A stretch of DNA of 64,000 nucleotides, from contig JADJXJ010000001.1 of NCBI GenBank assembly GCA_016715945.1, positions 558,001 through 622,000 of the forward strand, written 5' to 3'. Made by a program: the position numbers and the translations under genes. The DNA comes from Bacteroidota bacterium (GTDB lineage: Bacteria; Bacteroidota; Bacteroidia; Bacteroidales; F082). Shown here piece by piece: positions 8,782 to 17,416 of this stretch (position 1 is the stretch's first letter; each line of letters begins with the position of its first letter). The notes beneath the pieces were generated by a model. The model was given only the letters and a program-made list of their open reading frames with translations. It searched no databases and was not told the origin of the DNA.

Positions 8782-10653
8782 ATGAAACTGCGTTTGCCTT
8801 TTCTGCTGACTGTTCTGTTGCTTTTGTTTCATCCGTTGGCTCACCTCAAAGCCCAGTTGGCAGATGTATCGCAGCCGCTGGTACAGCAAAAGGCATACGA
8901 AGGTTTGGTGTTGAAACAAAATTTGCCATCTGTTCCCCCTCGACCCGAGGTGCCTGAGGACGACAATGCTCCTTTTCCCCGCCCGGCCGGTTATGTGATT
9001 GGTCACGATGTGGTGTTCGGGATGGATGAGGATTGGCAGGTGGATGTAGTGCATGGGGTGCGCTACTGGCGAACCACTGTTGTTTTGGATCGTCCGGCCT
9101 CTGTGGCATTTTACTTCGGGCATTTCGACCCCGGCAGCAATGGTCGCCTCTATGTGACCTCGGACGAAAGCGACTGGGTTGGGGCCTTTACCCGGAAAAG
9201 TTCGGCGATTGGAGAACCTTTTGCCATTGCCCCCATGCGTGGGAGGAAGTTTACGCTGCATTTTGAACTTCCCGAAGGTGACAAGGATTTTTACATCAGG
9301 CTCAGCCAGCTGGGGGTTATGTATGATGAAAAGACAGAGAAAGGCTTTGGCACTTCGGGGCCTTGCGAGGTCAATGTCAACTGCAGCGAGGGCGACAACT
9401 GGCAGCAGCAGAAAAGGGGAGTGGTACGCATCCTGGTCAGGCAGGGTAGTTTCCTGTTTTATTGTTCAGGTTCGCTGATCAACAATACGGCCAATGATGG
9501 CACACCATACCTTCTGACTGCCAACCACTGCGGAGAAAATGCCAGCGCTTCGGACTATGCCCAGTGGGTCTTTTCGTTCAATTACGAATCGGCCACCTGT
9601 ACCAACCCCCTTGTGGAACCTGTTTACCGGACAATGACCGGCGCCTCGCTTGTTTCCAGGGCCATTCCGGGCACACAGAGCGGCTCGGATTTCAAGTTGC
9701 TGCGGCTCAATCAGAATGTGCCGGCCTGGTATCAGCCCTATTACAATGGCTGGTCGCGTCGCAATCAGATCAGCTCCACGGGTGTGGGCATCCACCATCC
9801 TGACGGCGACCTGAAAAAGATCTCTACCTACACTTCACAACCAGTGTCGAGCGGCTATGGCACCGGCGGCAACAATCCCAACGAAAAATACTGGCGCGTC
9901 CAGTGGTCAGCCACACCCAATGGTCACGGCGTGACGGAAGGTGGCTCGTCGGGTTCGCCGCTGTTCAACAGCGATGGCCTGATTGCCGGGATGCTCACCG
10001 GCGGCTCGTCGAGCTGTTCCAATACCTCCGGCTTCGATTTTTACGGCAAGTTCAGTTTTTCATGGGAGTCGAACGGACAGGAGGCTGCCAATCAGCTGCG
10101 ACCCTGGCTCGATCCGCTCAACACCGGACAGGAGGTGCTTCAGGGACTGGACTCGGATCCGCTTTTCCTTGTGGCTGGCTTTACAGCTGCACGTAACGAA
10201 ATAGCTATCAATCAGTTTGTGGAATTTGACAACACCTCAGGCGGTTATATCGAAAACTATGCCTGGCATTTTCCGGGCGGAGAACCTTCAACGAGCAACA
10301 AACAAAACCCTGGTCCGATACTCTACCGAAGCTATGGCAACTTCGACGTACAGCTGATCGTGAGCAATCCGGTGCGAAGCGATACACTCATCCGCAAAAA
10401 CTATGTGCAGGTAAAACCTTTTGTTTATCCCAACCCTTCAGATGGTGAATTTGTCGTGAGTTTCGGAGTGGACCTGACTGCCGATATCGAAGTCTCGGTG
10501 TTCGATGCTTTTGGAAGGGAGCAATCGGCGCTCGTTTTCAATCAGACCAATAAGCTCAGGATACTATTGCCCCAGGCCGCTAAAGGAATTTATTTGCTGA
10601 AAATCCGCGACAGATACGTTGAGAAACAGCTTAAAGTGCTAATTGTCAGATGA
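8782..10653 (+). CDS. Secreted trypsin-like (lysyl endopeptidase-type) serine protease with PKD and T9SS sorting domains
   Basis: The 623-residue product has a signal peptide (MKLRLPFLLTVLLLLFHPL, cleavage near KAQ), an N-terminal beta-rich prodomain, and an S1-type protease domain. The catalytic residues are readable: His249 (LLTANHC), Asp303 (SGSDFKLL) and Ser390 (GGSSGSPLF). Residues ~465-545 form a PKD-like domain (YAWHFPGGEPSTS...). The C-terminal ~75 residues starting at VYPNPSDGEF and ending LKVLIVR are a T9SS type A sorting domain, so the protein is likely exported across the outer membrane and cleaved. An upstream in-frame TTG (8749) is rejected because the signal peptide begins at 8782. 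The last 15 bases overlap the convergent rluD gene. Confidence 0.88.
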   Translation: MKLRLPFLLTVLLLLFHPLAHLKAQLADVSQPLVQQKAYEGLVLKQNLPSVPPRPEVPEDDNAPFPRPAGYVIGHDVVFGMDEDWQVDVVHGVRYWRTTVVLDRPASVAFYFGHFDPGSNGRLYVTSDESDWVGAFTRKSSAIGEPFAIAPMRGRKFTLHFELPEGDKDFYIRLSQLGVMYDEKTEKGFGTSGPCEVNVNCSEGDNWQQQKRGVVRILVRQGSFLFYCSGSLINNTANDGTPYLLTANHCGENASASDYAQWVFSFNYESATCTNPLVEPVYRTMTGASLVSRAIPGTQSGSDFKLLRLNQNVPAWYQPYYNGWSRRNQISSTGVGIHHPDGDLKKISTYTSQPVSSGYGTGGNNPNEKYWRVQWSATPNGHGVTEGGSSGSPLFNSDGLIAGMLTGGSSSCSNTSGFDFYGKFSFSWESNGQEAANQLRPWLDPLNTGQEVLQGLDSDPLFLVAGFTAARNEIAINQFVEFDNTSGGYIENYAWHFPGGEPSTSNKQNPGPILYRSYGNFDVQLIVSNPVRSDTLIRKNYVQVKPFVYPNPSDGEFVVSFGVDLTADIEVSVFDAFGREQSALVFNQTNKLRILLPQAAKGIYLLKIRDRYVEKQLKVLIVR

Positions 10654-11712
10654 TTCGGTTTCCGGTAGGTTGCGGTGACCCACGTAATTTTCCCAACGAT
10701 TCAGCAGTTCTGCAAAGTCATCCGGAAGTGTGGATTCGAAGCGCATTTCTTTTCCGGAGTCCGGATGAACAAACCCCAGGCTCATGGCATGCAGGGCATG
10801 CCTTGGCATGATGTTGAAACAGTTGGCAACAAACTGTTTGTATTTCGAGAATGTGGTGCCTTTCAGTATGTTATCGCCTCCGTAACGGGCATCGTTGAAA
10901 AGCGGATGGTCGATGTGACGCATGTGCGCCCTGATCTGGTGGGTGCGTCCGGTTTCGAGGCGGCATTCCACCAGGCTGACGTAGCCATATGAGCGAAGCA
11001 CACGATAGTGCGTGACGGCTTCCTTGCCATGCGATCCGTCGGGGAATACGTCCATCCGCAACCGGTCGCGCAGGCTGCGACCGATATGACCTTCTATGGT
11101 GCCCTGCGATGGCCTGGGTTCGCCCCAAACCAGCGCCTGATACCTTCTGTATATAGCGTGCTCAAAAAACTGTCTGGCCAGAATGGTCTGCGCCAACTCG
11201 TTCTTTGCTACAATCATCAGACCTGTTGTGTCCTTATCAATGCGATGGACAAGGTAGCCAAAACGGTTCTCAACCTCAGACCCGTTCCGGGCAAAGTGCC
11301 ATGCCAGCGCATTGAGCAGCGTACCGGAATAGTTTCCGTGGCCTGGATGCACCACCAGACCTGCCTGTTTGTTAACCACAATCAGCGATTCATCCTCATA
11401 CACCACCTCAACAGGGATTTGCTGGGGGATGATCTCGATCTCGCGTGGAGGAAAGCTGAAAACCACCGTGACCACATCGGAAGGCTTAACCCTGTAGTTT
11501 TGCTTGACAGCCTGGCCGTTTACAAGGATATTTCCGGCTTTGGCAGCCTGCTGTATGCGGTTGCGCGAAGCGTTTTCAATGCGGTTTTGAAGGTATTTGT
11601 CAATGCGGATCAGCGACTGTCCTTTGTCGACAACAAAACGGAAATGCTCGTACAACTCGGCACTCTCGTCCTGCAATTCCTCTTCGCGATCTATGGGATT
11701 GTCGTGGATCAT
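10639..11712 (-). CDS. rluD: RluA/RluD family 23S rRNA pseudouridine synthase
   Basis: Isomerises uridine to pseudouridine in rRNA; in the RluD family the targets are in helix 69 of 23S rRNA. The 357-residue product has an N-terminal S4 RNA-binding domain (about 35-85, RIDKYLQNRI...SRNRIQQAAKAGNILVNG) and the catalytic motif HRIDKDTTGL with Asp159. The later motif TGRTHQIRAHM is also present. It is the last gene of a PASTA / T9SS protein / rluD series, with a 4-base ATGA overlap with the gene upstream. The symbol is assigned by family; the exact target uridines are inferred. Confidence 0.9.
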   Translation of the reverse strand: MIHDNPIDREEELQDESAELYEHFRFVVDKGQSLIRIDKYLQNRIENASRNRIQQAAKAGNILVNGQAVKQNYRVKPSDVVTVVFSFPPREIEIIPQQIPVEVVYEDESLIVVNKQAGLVVHPGHGNYSGTLLNALAWHFARNGSEVENRFGYLVHRIDKDTTGLMIVAKNELAQTILARQFFEHAIYRRYQALVWGEPRPSQGTIEGHIGRSLRDRLRMDVFPDGSHGKEAVTHYRVLRSYGYVSLVECRLETGRTHQIRAHMRHIDHPLFNDARYGGDNILKGTTFSKYKQFVANCFNIMPRHALHAMSLGFVHPDSGKEMRFESTLPDDFAELLNRWENYVGHRNLPETESSDN

Positions 11713-13817
11713 TGGGGTTGAACAAGCAATCGTGCGTGATATACCAAATGATTTTTTTCAAAGATTGAGACTACATAAGTGCCTGGCCTGAGGTCGTGCA
11801 GATCAATTTGCTCCCTGTAGGGCAAGGTTTTGATCAACCGGCCACTGATGTCGCTGATAAGAACCTGGGTATCAGGCCCGAGGGTGTGTCCAGTATCAAT
11901 GTTAATCTTATTTGTGGCTGGATTTGGCCAGATGCGGAAAGTGTTGTGATCAGCAAACTCGGTTTGCCCCACGAGGTAGGGCTTGCCAAACACAGGCCGG
12001 ATCATCAGCGCACCATCAATCTGGCTGTTGCGCCAGATGCCGTCGGTATTGATAAACAGGTATTGCCGGCTGTTGTTTACCCTGTCGAGACCGATGTTCA
12101 GGCTGCCGGGTTCTTCCTGCATGAGTCCTACATAGAATGTTCCGCCGATCACTACTGGCTGATCGATAGTGTAGAGATGGAATCCGTAACGCTCGTCGCT
12201 CCACTGAGGTCGCAGGCGGACTTTGCGGTATGCAATCTGTCCGGGTTGCCCGGCAAGGTCGCGCCAGACGATCAGGTCGAAAAGCCGGCTGTTGCCGTCG
12301 TTGAGGGTGCGATTGAAAAGAAACTGCACCCCTGTGAGGGTATCGGGTGTGTTGAGCTGAAACTGATAGGCCAGGTAGGCGCCGGCCGGCTCGAGGCTAT
12401 ACCCGGCTTCCGGTGTACCGTCGTCGTACGCAAAATAATTGTAAAACCCCTGGAGGTATTCGAGGCTGTCGCCCAGATGTGTATGCGGGCCAGTGCCATT
12501 GACCCGGTGAACAATTTTGAACGAGGTAGTATCAATACCAAAGTCGAGTTTAAACAATGCAGCCACACTGGGGCAGGCCTGAGAGCAGCTTTCACTGCAT
12601 TGCAGGAAGCCGTTCAGGTGAAACGGAGGTAACGCACAAATGCCCCCGTCCCAGTCAAATTGCTGATCTCCATTAGTCTGATTTACAGAGTATTGATAAT
12701 TGGTGTTGATCACTTCGTTGCTTAGGTTGGTAATTTTCAGCTCGAGGCCTGGCTTTACTGATGGGGTGGGCGCCGCACGGTATTGTCGGTAGGGCATGGT
12801 TTCGTAGCGCCGAAGGAAGGAGGGTGCACGGCCGGAGAAACCTACATAATCATGAAACTTATCCTGGTGATTTCGGTTGATATCGAGATGAATGAGGTCA
12901 AGGTTCCACTGATCTACATTGCTTCGGTTTCCCGGGTTGGTGGCATCGGCTATGGATGCCCAGTTGTAAAAGCGAAATCGAAAATCATGCGTAAAGAACT
13001 TGCTGTCGGTCAGCGGAATGAGTACCTGCCGGAACCTGGTCTGGTAAACCGTTTCAAATTCTTCGAGCGACATGCCGCGACCCGACCAGATGTGCTCCCA
13101 GGCAATCTCGTCGGTAAACACAGAGTCGCATGGAAGGGTAATGTCGTCGCCCCAGGTATAATTCCGGTTGCTGATCATAAACATGCCAGGGGTGCAGGTG
13201 GAGGGCGACCAGACGGTGTCGAGCGGACGTATGGCATTGATGCCCTGAGCGATAAGGATAAGATCCACAGGGATGGTAATGGAATCGATGTAATCGAGCA
13301 CCAGGCGGCCGGTGGGGTAGCCGAATTCCAAGACGAGCGAGTCGGTGGGTTCAGGACGGTCGCCACGTCCCTGAGGTTGGTAATAAAAGCTGAAATACAC
13401 CGAATCGGCTGGGCTGATGGCCCGGGCTTGTGGTTCGAATACCGAGTCAAGGCGTATGGGTCTGGAAGTCAGATAGTCAGCTACAAAAGGCACCGAAACA
13501 GCATGCTTGTAAACTTTGCCATTTTTGTCGAGCACATCGAAAGTGGCTGCACCTGCACTGGGCGGATCAACAGGAAAATCTTTGTTTATAAACACGTGAT
13601 TGTCCGCCCATTTGACCGGATCCGGAGCATAAGAACTGGAGTTGAAGTGCTCGGTGAAAGGCATGGTGAGGGCGTTGGCGGCTTTGTTTTTCAGGTTAGG
13701 TACCGACGCAGCTTGGTCGTGAAGCAGAGGATTGATTTGCAATCCTGTGACCCTTTCCTGGGCAAAGGCGGATGAACAAAATGTAATCCCAATCAGGAAG
13801 GCTATGGTTTTTTTCAT
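11709..13817 (-). CDS. T9SS-sorted secreted protein of unknown function
   Basis: The 702-residue product has a signal peptide (MKKTIAFLIGITFCSSAFAQ) and a C-terminal T9SS type A sorting domain (FRIWPNPATNKINI... to ARLLVQPQ), so it is probably exported to the surface. The body is beta-rich with two jelly-roll-like segments; a cysteine cluster (CSESCSQACPS) lies near residue 410. No catalytic motif is recognised. The start lies 3 bases after the stop of the PASTA protein, and the end overlaps rluD by 4 bases. This arrangement suggests a conserved operon in which the T9SS protein is a housekeeping envelope component rather than an accessory enzyme; that is inference. Confidence 0.82.
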   Translation of the reverse strand: MKKTIAFLIGITFCSSAFAQERVTGLQINPLLHDQAASVPNLKNKAANALTMPFTEHFNSSSYAPDPVKWADNHVFINKDFPVDPPSAGAATFDVLDKNGKVYKHAVSVPFVADYLTSRPIRLDSVFEPQARAISPADSVYFSFYYQPQGRGDRPEPTDSLVLEFGYPTGRLVLDYIDSITIPVDLILIAQGINAIRPLDTVWSPSTCTPGMFMISNRNYTWGDDITLPCDSVFTDEIAWEHIWSGRGMSLEEFETVYQTRFRQVLIPLTDSKFFTHDFRFRFYNWASIADATNPGNRSNVDQWNLDLIHLDINRNHQDKFHDYVGFSGRAPSFLRRYETMPYRQYRAAPTPSVKPGLELKITNLSNEVINTNYQYSVNQTNGDQQFDWDGGICALPPFHLNGFLQCSESCSQACPSVAALFKLDFGIDTTSFKIVHRVNGTGPHTHLGDSLEYLQGFYNYFAYDDGTPEAGYSLEPAGAYLAYQFQLNTPDTLTGVQFLFNRTLNDGNSRLFDLIVWRDLAGQPGQIAYRKVRLRPQWSDERYGFHLYTIDQPVVIGGTFYVGLMQEEPGSLNIGLDRVNNSRQYLFINTDGIWRNSQIDGALMIRPVFGKPYLVGQTEFADHNTFRIWPNPATNKINIDTGHTLGPDTQVLISDISGRLIKTLPYREQIDLHDLRPGTYVVSIFEKNHLVYHARLLVQPQ

Positions 13818-13820
13818 GTG

Positions 13821-14651
13821 CTAAAACTCTGGTTCTTCGGGTATTGCCTCAATTGTATCGGCCGGTTCGTTTTCAATCAGATAAAGACTATCGCGTATGT
13901 AGCGGTTGAAATTGATGGCATTTTCCGACTTGTAATACACGGTGATGAATGTGCCGGGCTTGACAGGTTGCGATTTGTGGTAAAAAGGCAGCACCCTGTA
14001 TGCTCTGCCATTTTCGCGCGTGCAGCCGTCCTCGAAATATTCGTTTCCAAGATTGAGGCCGTTGCTGTGCAGGGTCGTTCTCAGTTCATCCGGCCTGAGA
14101 CCGATCAACATGGGGAAAGGAACCCTGAAATCCTCGCCTCCGTCGCCCAAAACCAGGTCAATTTCTGACCCCCGGAACAGTTGCTCGCCGGGTTCGATGG
14201 GCATGCCCTTGTGCAACTGCCTGACCACTGCATTTCGGGCAAAATGTGGTGTGTAGCTTATCTCGCCCGTGAGCAGGCCGGCAGACTCAAGACTTGCAAG
14301 TGCCTGACGCAAAGAGAGATTAACCAGATTAGGCACGTTTACTTTTTCGGGCTGACGTGCTGCAATCACCAGATAAACATTGCGTCCCTGCTTGACTTTT
14401 GCTCCCGGATAGGGATCCTGCTGCAACACTGCGCCATAGTTGCCTTCTTTCTGGTAAATGCTGTCGGTAATGATGAAGTTGAACAACCTGCCATACTCAC
14501 TGATAATCTTCTGATGATCCATGCCGGTGTAATCGGGAATCACATAGACCTTGCCATGCCGGGTAAAGCTGTTGAGCATGGTTATGGCAAACCAAATGAG
14601 GGCAAGTGTGAGCAAAACAGCAAGCAGAATATGTATTGCAAGTCGCTTCAT
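13821..14651 (-). CDS. Membrane-anchored PASTA-domain protein
   Basis: The 276-residue product has one N-terminal transmembrane helix (residues 5-28) and about three PASTA modules after it (roughly 36-105, 108-175 and 183-255, with VPNLVNLSLRQALASLESAGL as the clearest). PASTA domains in Ser/Thr kinases and PBPs bind peptidoglycan fragments. Here there is no kinase or transpeptidase domain, so it is a stand-alone periplasmic PASTA protein. The divergent neighbour is ddl, which makes the D-Ala-D-Ala end of the same polymer. The downstream T9SS gene follows after 3 bases, with rluD next. Confidence 0.88.
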   Translation of the reverse strand: MKRLAIHILLAVLLTLALIWFAITMLNSFTRHGKVYVIPDYTGMDHQKIISEYGRLFNFIITDSIYQKEGNYGAVLQQDPYPGAKVKQGRNVYLVIAARQPEKVNVPNLVNLSLRQALASLESAGLLTGEISYTPHFARNAVVRQLHKGMPIEPGEQLFRGSEIDLVLGDGGEDFRVPFPMLIGLRPDELRTTLHSNGLNLGNEYFEDGCTRENGRAYRVLPFYHKSQPVKPGTFITVYYKSENAINFNRYIRDSLYLIENEPADTIEAIPEEPEF

Positions 14652-14690
14652 GATGTGATTTTAAGCAAACGTGCCACAGGGGCTTTTTCT

Positions 14691-14698
14691 TACTTTTG
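14691..14698 (+). promoter_or_regulatory. Candidate -7 promoter box for ddl
   Basis: TACTTTTG fits TAnnTTTG on the plus strand in the PASTA-ddl divergent region, giving a leader of about 120 nt before the ddl ATG. A short GTCCT/AGGAC inverted repeat (about 14720-14740) lies in that leader. No closer promoter was seen. Confidence 0.4.
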
Positions 14699-14822
14699 TG
14701 CGCGATTTAATTATCTGCAATGTCCTTAAATTAATTAGGACGGACACGCCCGGCAAAATTAAGGTTTTTCATCGCTTGCGGGCGCCAGGGTGTCTCAGGC
14801 ATTAACCGGTAAACAAATTATA

Positions 14823-15806
14823 ATGGATTCGAGAAAGAAAGTTGCAGTGGTTTGCGGGGGCTATTCCGGCGAGTTTGAAGTGTCGGCCGGCAGTGGCCAG
14901 GTGGTCTTCGATGCGCTCGACCGGAAGGTGTTCGAGCCTTATCTGGTTTTCATCTTCCAGGACAAATGGATCTGCCGGGACCATTCCGGAGCACAACATC
15001 CGATTGACAGAAACGATTTCTCTGTGCAGCTTGTGCATGGAAAACTGTTTTTTGATGCGGTGTTCATCGCAGTTCATGGCGTGCCGGGAGAAGACGGCAA
15101 ACTGCAGGGCTATTTCGATATGCTTGGATTGCCCTACACCAGCTGCAATGCCGTGGTTTCGGCGCTCACCTTCAATAAGCATTTCTGCAAGCAGGTGGTT
15201 GCACATACCGGCATCCGGCTTTCGCGCTCCATCCTGCTAAGGAAAGGCGAAGCGATTGATTCAGAAGAAATGATCAGGCTTCTCGGCTTCCCAATGTTTG
15301 TAAAACCCAACAGCAATGGCTCGAGTGTGGGTGTGAGCAAGGTGAAAACTGCGGAGCAATTGCTCCCGGCCATCGAACACGCGTTCAGTTACGACCAAGA
15401 AGTGCTGGTTGAGGAGGCTATCCATGGAAGGGAGATTGCCTGCGGCATTTTTGAGTTCAAAGGCAGGATGATGGTCTTCCCGCTGACAGAAATTATTTCG
15501 CACAACGAGTTTTTCGACTACGAAGCCAAATATACCGCCGGCAAATCGGAGGAGATCACGCCGGCCAGGCTGGATGAGGAAACCGTTTTTGAGATTCAGG
15601 CAACCACAGTAAATCTGTATAAGTGGTTGGGATGCAGAGGGATAGTCAGGTTCGACTATATTCTCTCCGACAAGGGGTTGTATTTCCTTGAGGTGAACAC
15701 TGTCCCCGGATTTTCACGGGCCAGCATCATCCCCCAGCAGGCGCAGGCGATGGGGCTGAGCCTCGAACAACTCTTTGGGATGGCTGTACAAAATGTATTG
15801 CCCTGA
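14823..15806 (+). CDS. ddl: D-alanine--D-alanine ligase
   Basis: ATP-grasp enzyme joining two D-alanines for the peptidoglycan stem peptide, in the cytoplasm. The 327-residue product begins VAVVCGGYSGEFEVS, the substrate-binding N-terminus of Ddl. AVHGVPGEDGKLQGYFDMLGLPYT is the diagnostic family motif, and VKPNSNGSSVGVSKV is the ATP-grasp glycine loop. The C-terminal FLEVNTVPGFSRASIIPQQA provides Mg and D-Ala contacts. ATG 14823 is chosen because the 11 upstream in-frame residues do not resemble the family. Transcribed divergently from the PASTA gene. Confidence 0.96.
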   Translation: MDSRKKVAVVCGGYSGEFEVSAGSGQVVFDALDRKVFEPYLVFIFQDKWICRDHSGAQHPIDRNDFSVQLVHGKLFFDAVFIAVHGVPGEDGKLQGYFDMLGLPYTSCNAVVSALTFNKHFCKQVVAHTGIRLSRSILLRKGEAIDSEEMIRLLGFPMFVKPNSNGSSVGVSKVKTAEQLLPAIEHAFSYDQEVLVEEAIHGREIACGIFEFKGRMMVFPLTEIISHNEFFDYEAKYTAGKSEEITPARLDEETVFEIQATTVNLYKWLGCRGIVRFDYILSDKGLYFLEVNTVPGFSRASIIPQQAQAMGLSLEQLFGMAVQNVLP

Positions 15807-15867
15807 TTGTTGCGCAACCATCTGGAAGACGGTGTGATTCGTAGTAAACAGGGCAAGTAACTGAATA

Positions 15868-16446
15868 TCAAAGATTTTTAAGATAACTGATCAGCTTTTC
15901 AGTGGCCAGCGCCCTGTGACTGATTTTGTTTTTTTCATCCGGACTCATCTCGGCAAAGGTTTTTTCGAAACCATCGGGCAGAAAAACGGGGTCGTAACCA
16001 AATCCGCCATCGCCACGGATGTCGGATGTGATGTGTCCATTTACCACACCCTCGAAGAGCAGGGTTTCATTTCCGTCAACCAGGGCGATGACTGTGACGA
16101 ACCGGGCTTTTCGGTTTTCTTTTCCCGACAGGGCTTTCAGGAGTTTTTTTACATTGTTGGCGTAGCTGGCATTTTGGCCGGCATACCGGGCCGAATAAAC
16201 CCCTGGTGCGCCATCCAGGGCTTCCACTTCCAGGCCGGTATCGTCGGCAAAAACCGGAAGATTGAACTTTTCGAAGATGAAACGTGCTTTCTGAAGCGCG
16301 TTGCCTGCAATCGTATCTGCGGTTTCGGGGATTTCGCCCGAAAACCCGATCTCGCTGAGGCTAAGGATATGGATGTTCTGGCCTGCGATGGCCCGGATTT
16401 CTTCGAGTTTGTGTTTGTTGTTGGTAGCAAAGATCAGGGTTTTCAT
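15868..16446 (-). CDS. rdgB: RdgB/HAM1 non-canonical purine NTP pyrophosphatase
   Basis: Hydrolyses dITP, ITP and XTP to monophosphates, keeping deaminated purines out of DNA and RNA. The ~192-residue product shows all family signatures: FATNNKHKLEEI at the N-terminus, FADDTGLEVEALDGAPGVYSARYAG in the middle, and GFGYDPVF and SHRALA toward the end. The start is ambiguous. ATG 16446 gives the canonical MKTLIFATNN, while ATG 16467, 7 codons earlier, overlaps the ung stop as ATGA and would mean coupled translation. Pairing with ung makes a two-gene nucleotide/DNA sanitation operon. Confidence 0.94.
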   Translation of the reverse strand: MKTLIFATNNKHKLEEIRAIAGQNIHILSLSEIGFSGEIPETADTIAGNALQKARFIFEKFNLPVFADDTGLEVEALDGAPGVYSARYAGQNASYANNVKKLLKALSGKENRKARFVTVIALVDGNETLLFEGVVNGHITSDIRGDGGFGYDPVFLPDGFEKTFAEMSPDEKNKISHRALATEKLISYLKNL

Positions 16447-16463
16447 AAACTTCCGGGGATGAA

Positions 16464-17162
16464 TCATAGTTGCCAGTCGATGGCGCCGTAACCTATTCTG
16501 TCGAGGATTTCGTTTGTTTTCGAGAAGTGTTTGCAGCCAAAGAACCCCCTCGAAGCTGAGAGTGGGGAAGGGTGGGGGGCGGTGAGCACAAAGTGTTTTT
16601 CGGTGTCGATGAGGGCTTGTTTTGCAATGGCATATTTCCCCCAAAGCAAAAACACCACACCGGCCCGGTATTCCGAGATGGCACGGATGGCAGCATCGGT
16701 AAATTGTTCCCAACCTTTGCCCTGATGCGATCCGGGCATGTCTTTGCGAACGGTCAGGGTGGCGTTGAGCAACAATACCCCACGGGCGGCCCATTGCTCC
16801 AGGTTGCCGTGTCCGGGATCGCGAAACCCAACGTCGCTGCTCAGCTCTTTGTAGATATTTCTCAGGCTGGGCGGAATTTCCACGCCGTAAGGTACTGAAA
16901 AACAGAGGCCATGCGCCTGGCTAGGCCCATGGTAAGGATCCTGTCCGAGGATGACAACTTTTACAGCTGGCAGAGGTGTGCTGTTGAAGGCATTGAAAAT
17001 AAGGTGACCAGGAGGATACACAATGTGCTGCCTCCGCTCCTCGACAAAGAAATCGCGCAACAGCTGAAAATAAGGGGCATCAAACTCATCCTGAAGCACT
17101 TCGAGCCATGTGGCTTCAAGTTCGGGTTTTCGTGTTTGCGATATATCTGTCGGCCCGGTCAT
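16464..17162 (-). CDS. ung: Uracil-DNA glycosylase (family 1)
   Basis: Excises uracil from DNA and starts base-excision repair. The 232-residue product carries the water-activating GQDPYHG (Asp75), the uracil-binding LLLNATLTV, and the catalytic HPSPLS (His197) followed by RGFFGCKHFS. Length and motif order match family 1 UNG. The downstream rdgB gene starts at or just beyond its stop, so both likely share a transcript aimed at deaminated bases. Confidence 0.97.
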   Translation of the reverse strand: MTGPTDISQTRKPELEATWLEVLQDEFDAPYFQLLRDFFVEERRQHIVYPPGHLIFNAFNSTPLPAVKVVILGQDPYHGPSQAHGLCFSVPYGVEIPPSLRNIYKELSSDVGFRDPGHGNLEQWAARGVLLLNATLTVRKDMPGSHQGKGWEQFTDAAIRAISEYRAGVVFLLWGKYAIAKQALIDTEKHFVLTAPHPSPLSASRGFFGCKHFSKTNEILDRIGYGAIDWQL

Positions 17163-17215
17163 GTATTATGGGTTGGGATGCGTCAAAGATCCACCTGCAG
17201 AAAAGCAAATTCGAT

Positions 17216-17223
17216 TACATTTG
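17216..17223 (+). promoter_or_regulatory. -7 promoter box for the small lipoprotein gene
   Basis: TACATTTG fits TAnnTTTG, about 19 bases before ATG 17243. This supports 17243 rather than the longer upstream reading frame as the start. Confidence 0.55.
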
Positions 17224-17242
17224 CACTGTAAGCCGTAAAATT

Positions 17243-17371
17243 ATGAAAAAACTGTTGTCATACTTTGTTGCCCTCGTGATTCTGACATTGGCTGCCGGCG
17301 CATGCAAGTCGAGCAGCAAATGTGCCGCTTATGGTGAAGTGCACAAATACCAGAAAGAAGTCAAATACTGA
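17243..17371 (+). CDS. Small lipoprotein (42 residues)
   Basis: A very short ORF encodes MKKLLSYFVALVILTLAAGAC followed by about 20 polar residues. LAAGAC is a lipobox, so the mature chain would be a lipidated peptide of only about 22 residues (CKSSSKCAAYGEV...). A -7 promoter box lies just upstream and a beta-barrel gene follows 45 bases downstream on the same strand, suggesting a pair acting at the outer membrane. No function is known to me. The real ORF is the last half of a longer frame opening at 17108, which is rejected because it crosses the promoter. Confidence 0.68.
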   Translation: MKKLLSYFVALVILTLAAGACKSSSKCAAYGEVHKYQKEVKY

Positions 17372-17416
17372 TAGCTTCGGACTGGTGGCAATCCTCCGAG
17401 AAAAAACTCATGCCGG

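Noticed and set aside
8677..9261. N-terminal extension of hldD
   Set aside because: It crosses the -7 box at 8692 and runs antisense to the S1 protease gene; HldD is complete from 8676.
12783..13775. 330-codon plus-strand frame opposite the T9SS protein
   Set aside because: Antisense of a gene with signal peptide and sorting domain; the translation is low-complexity Val/Gly/His-rich shadow sequence.
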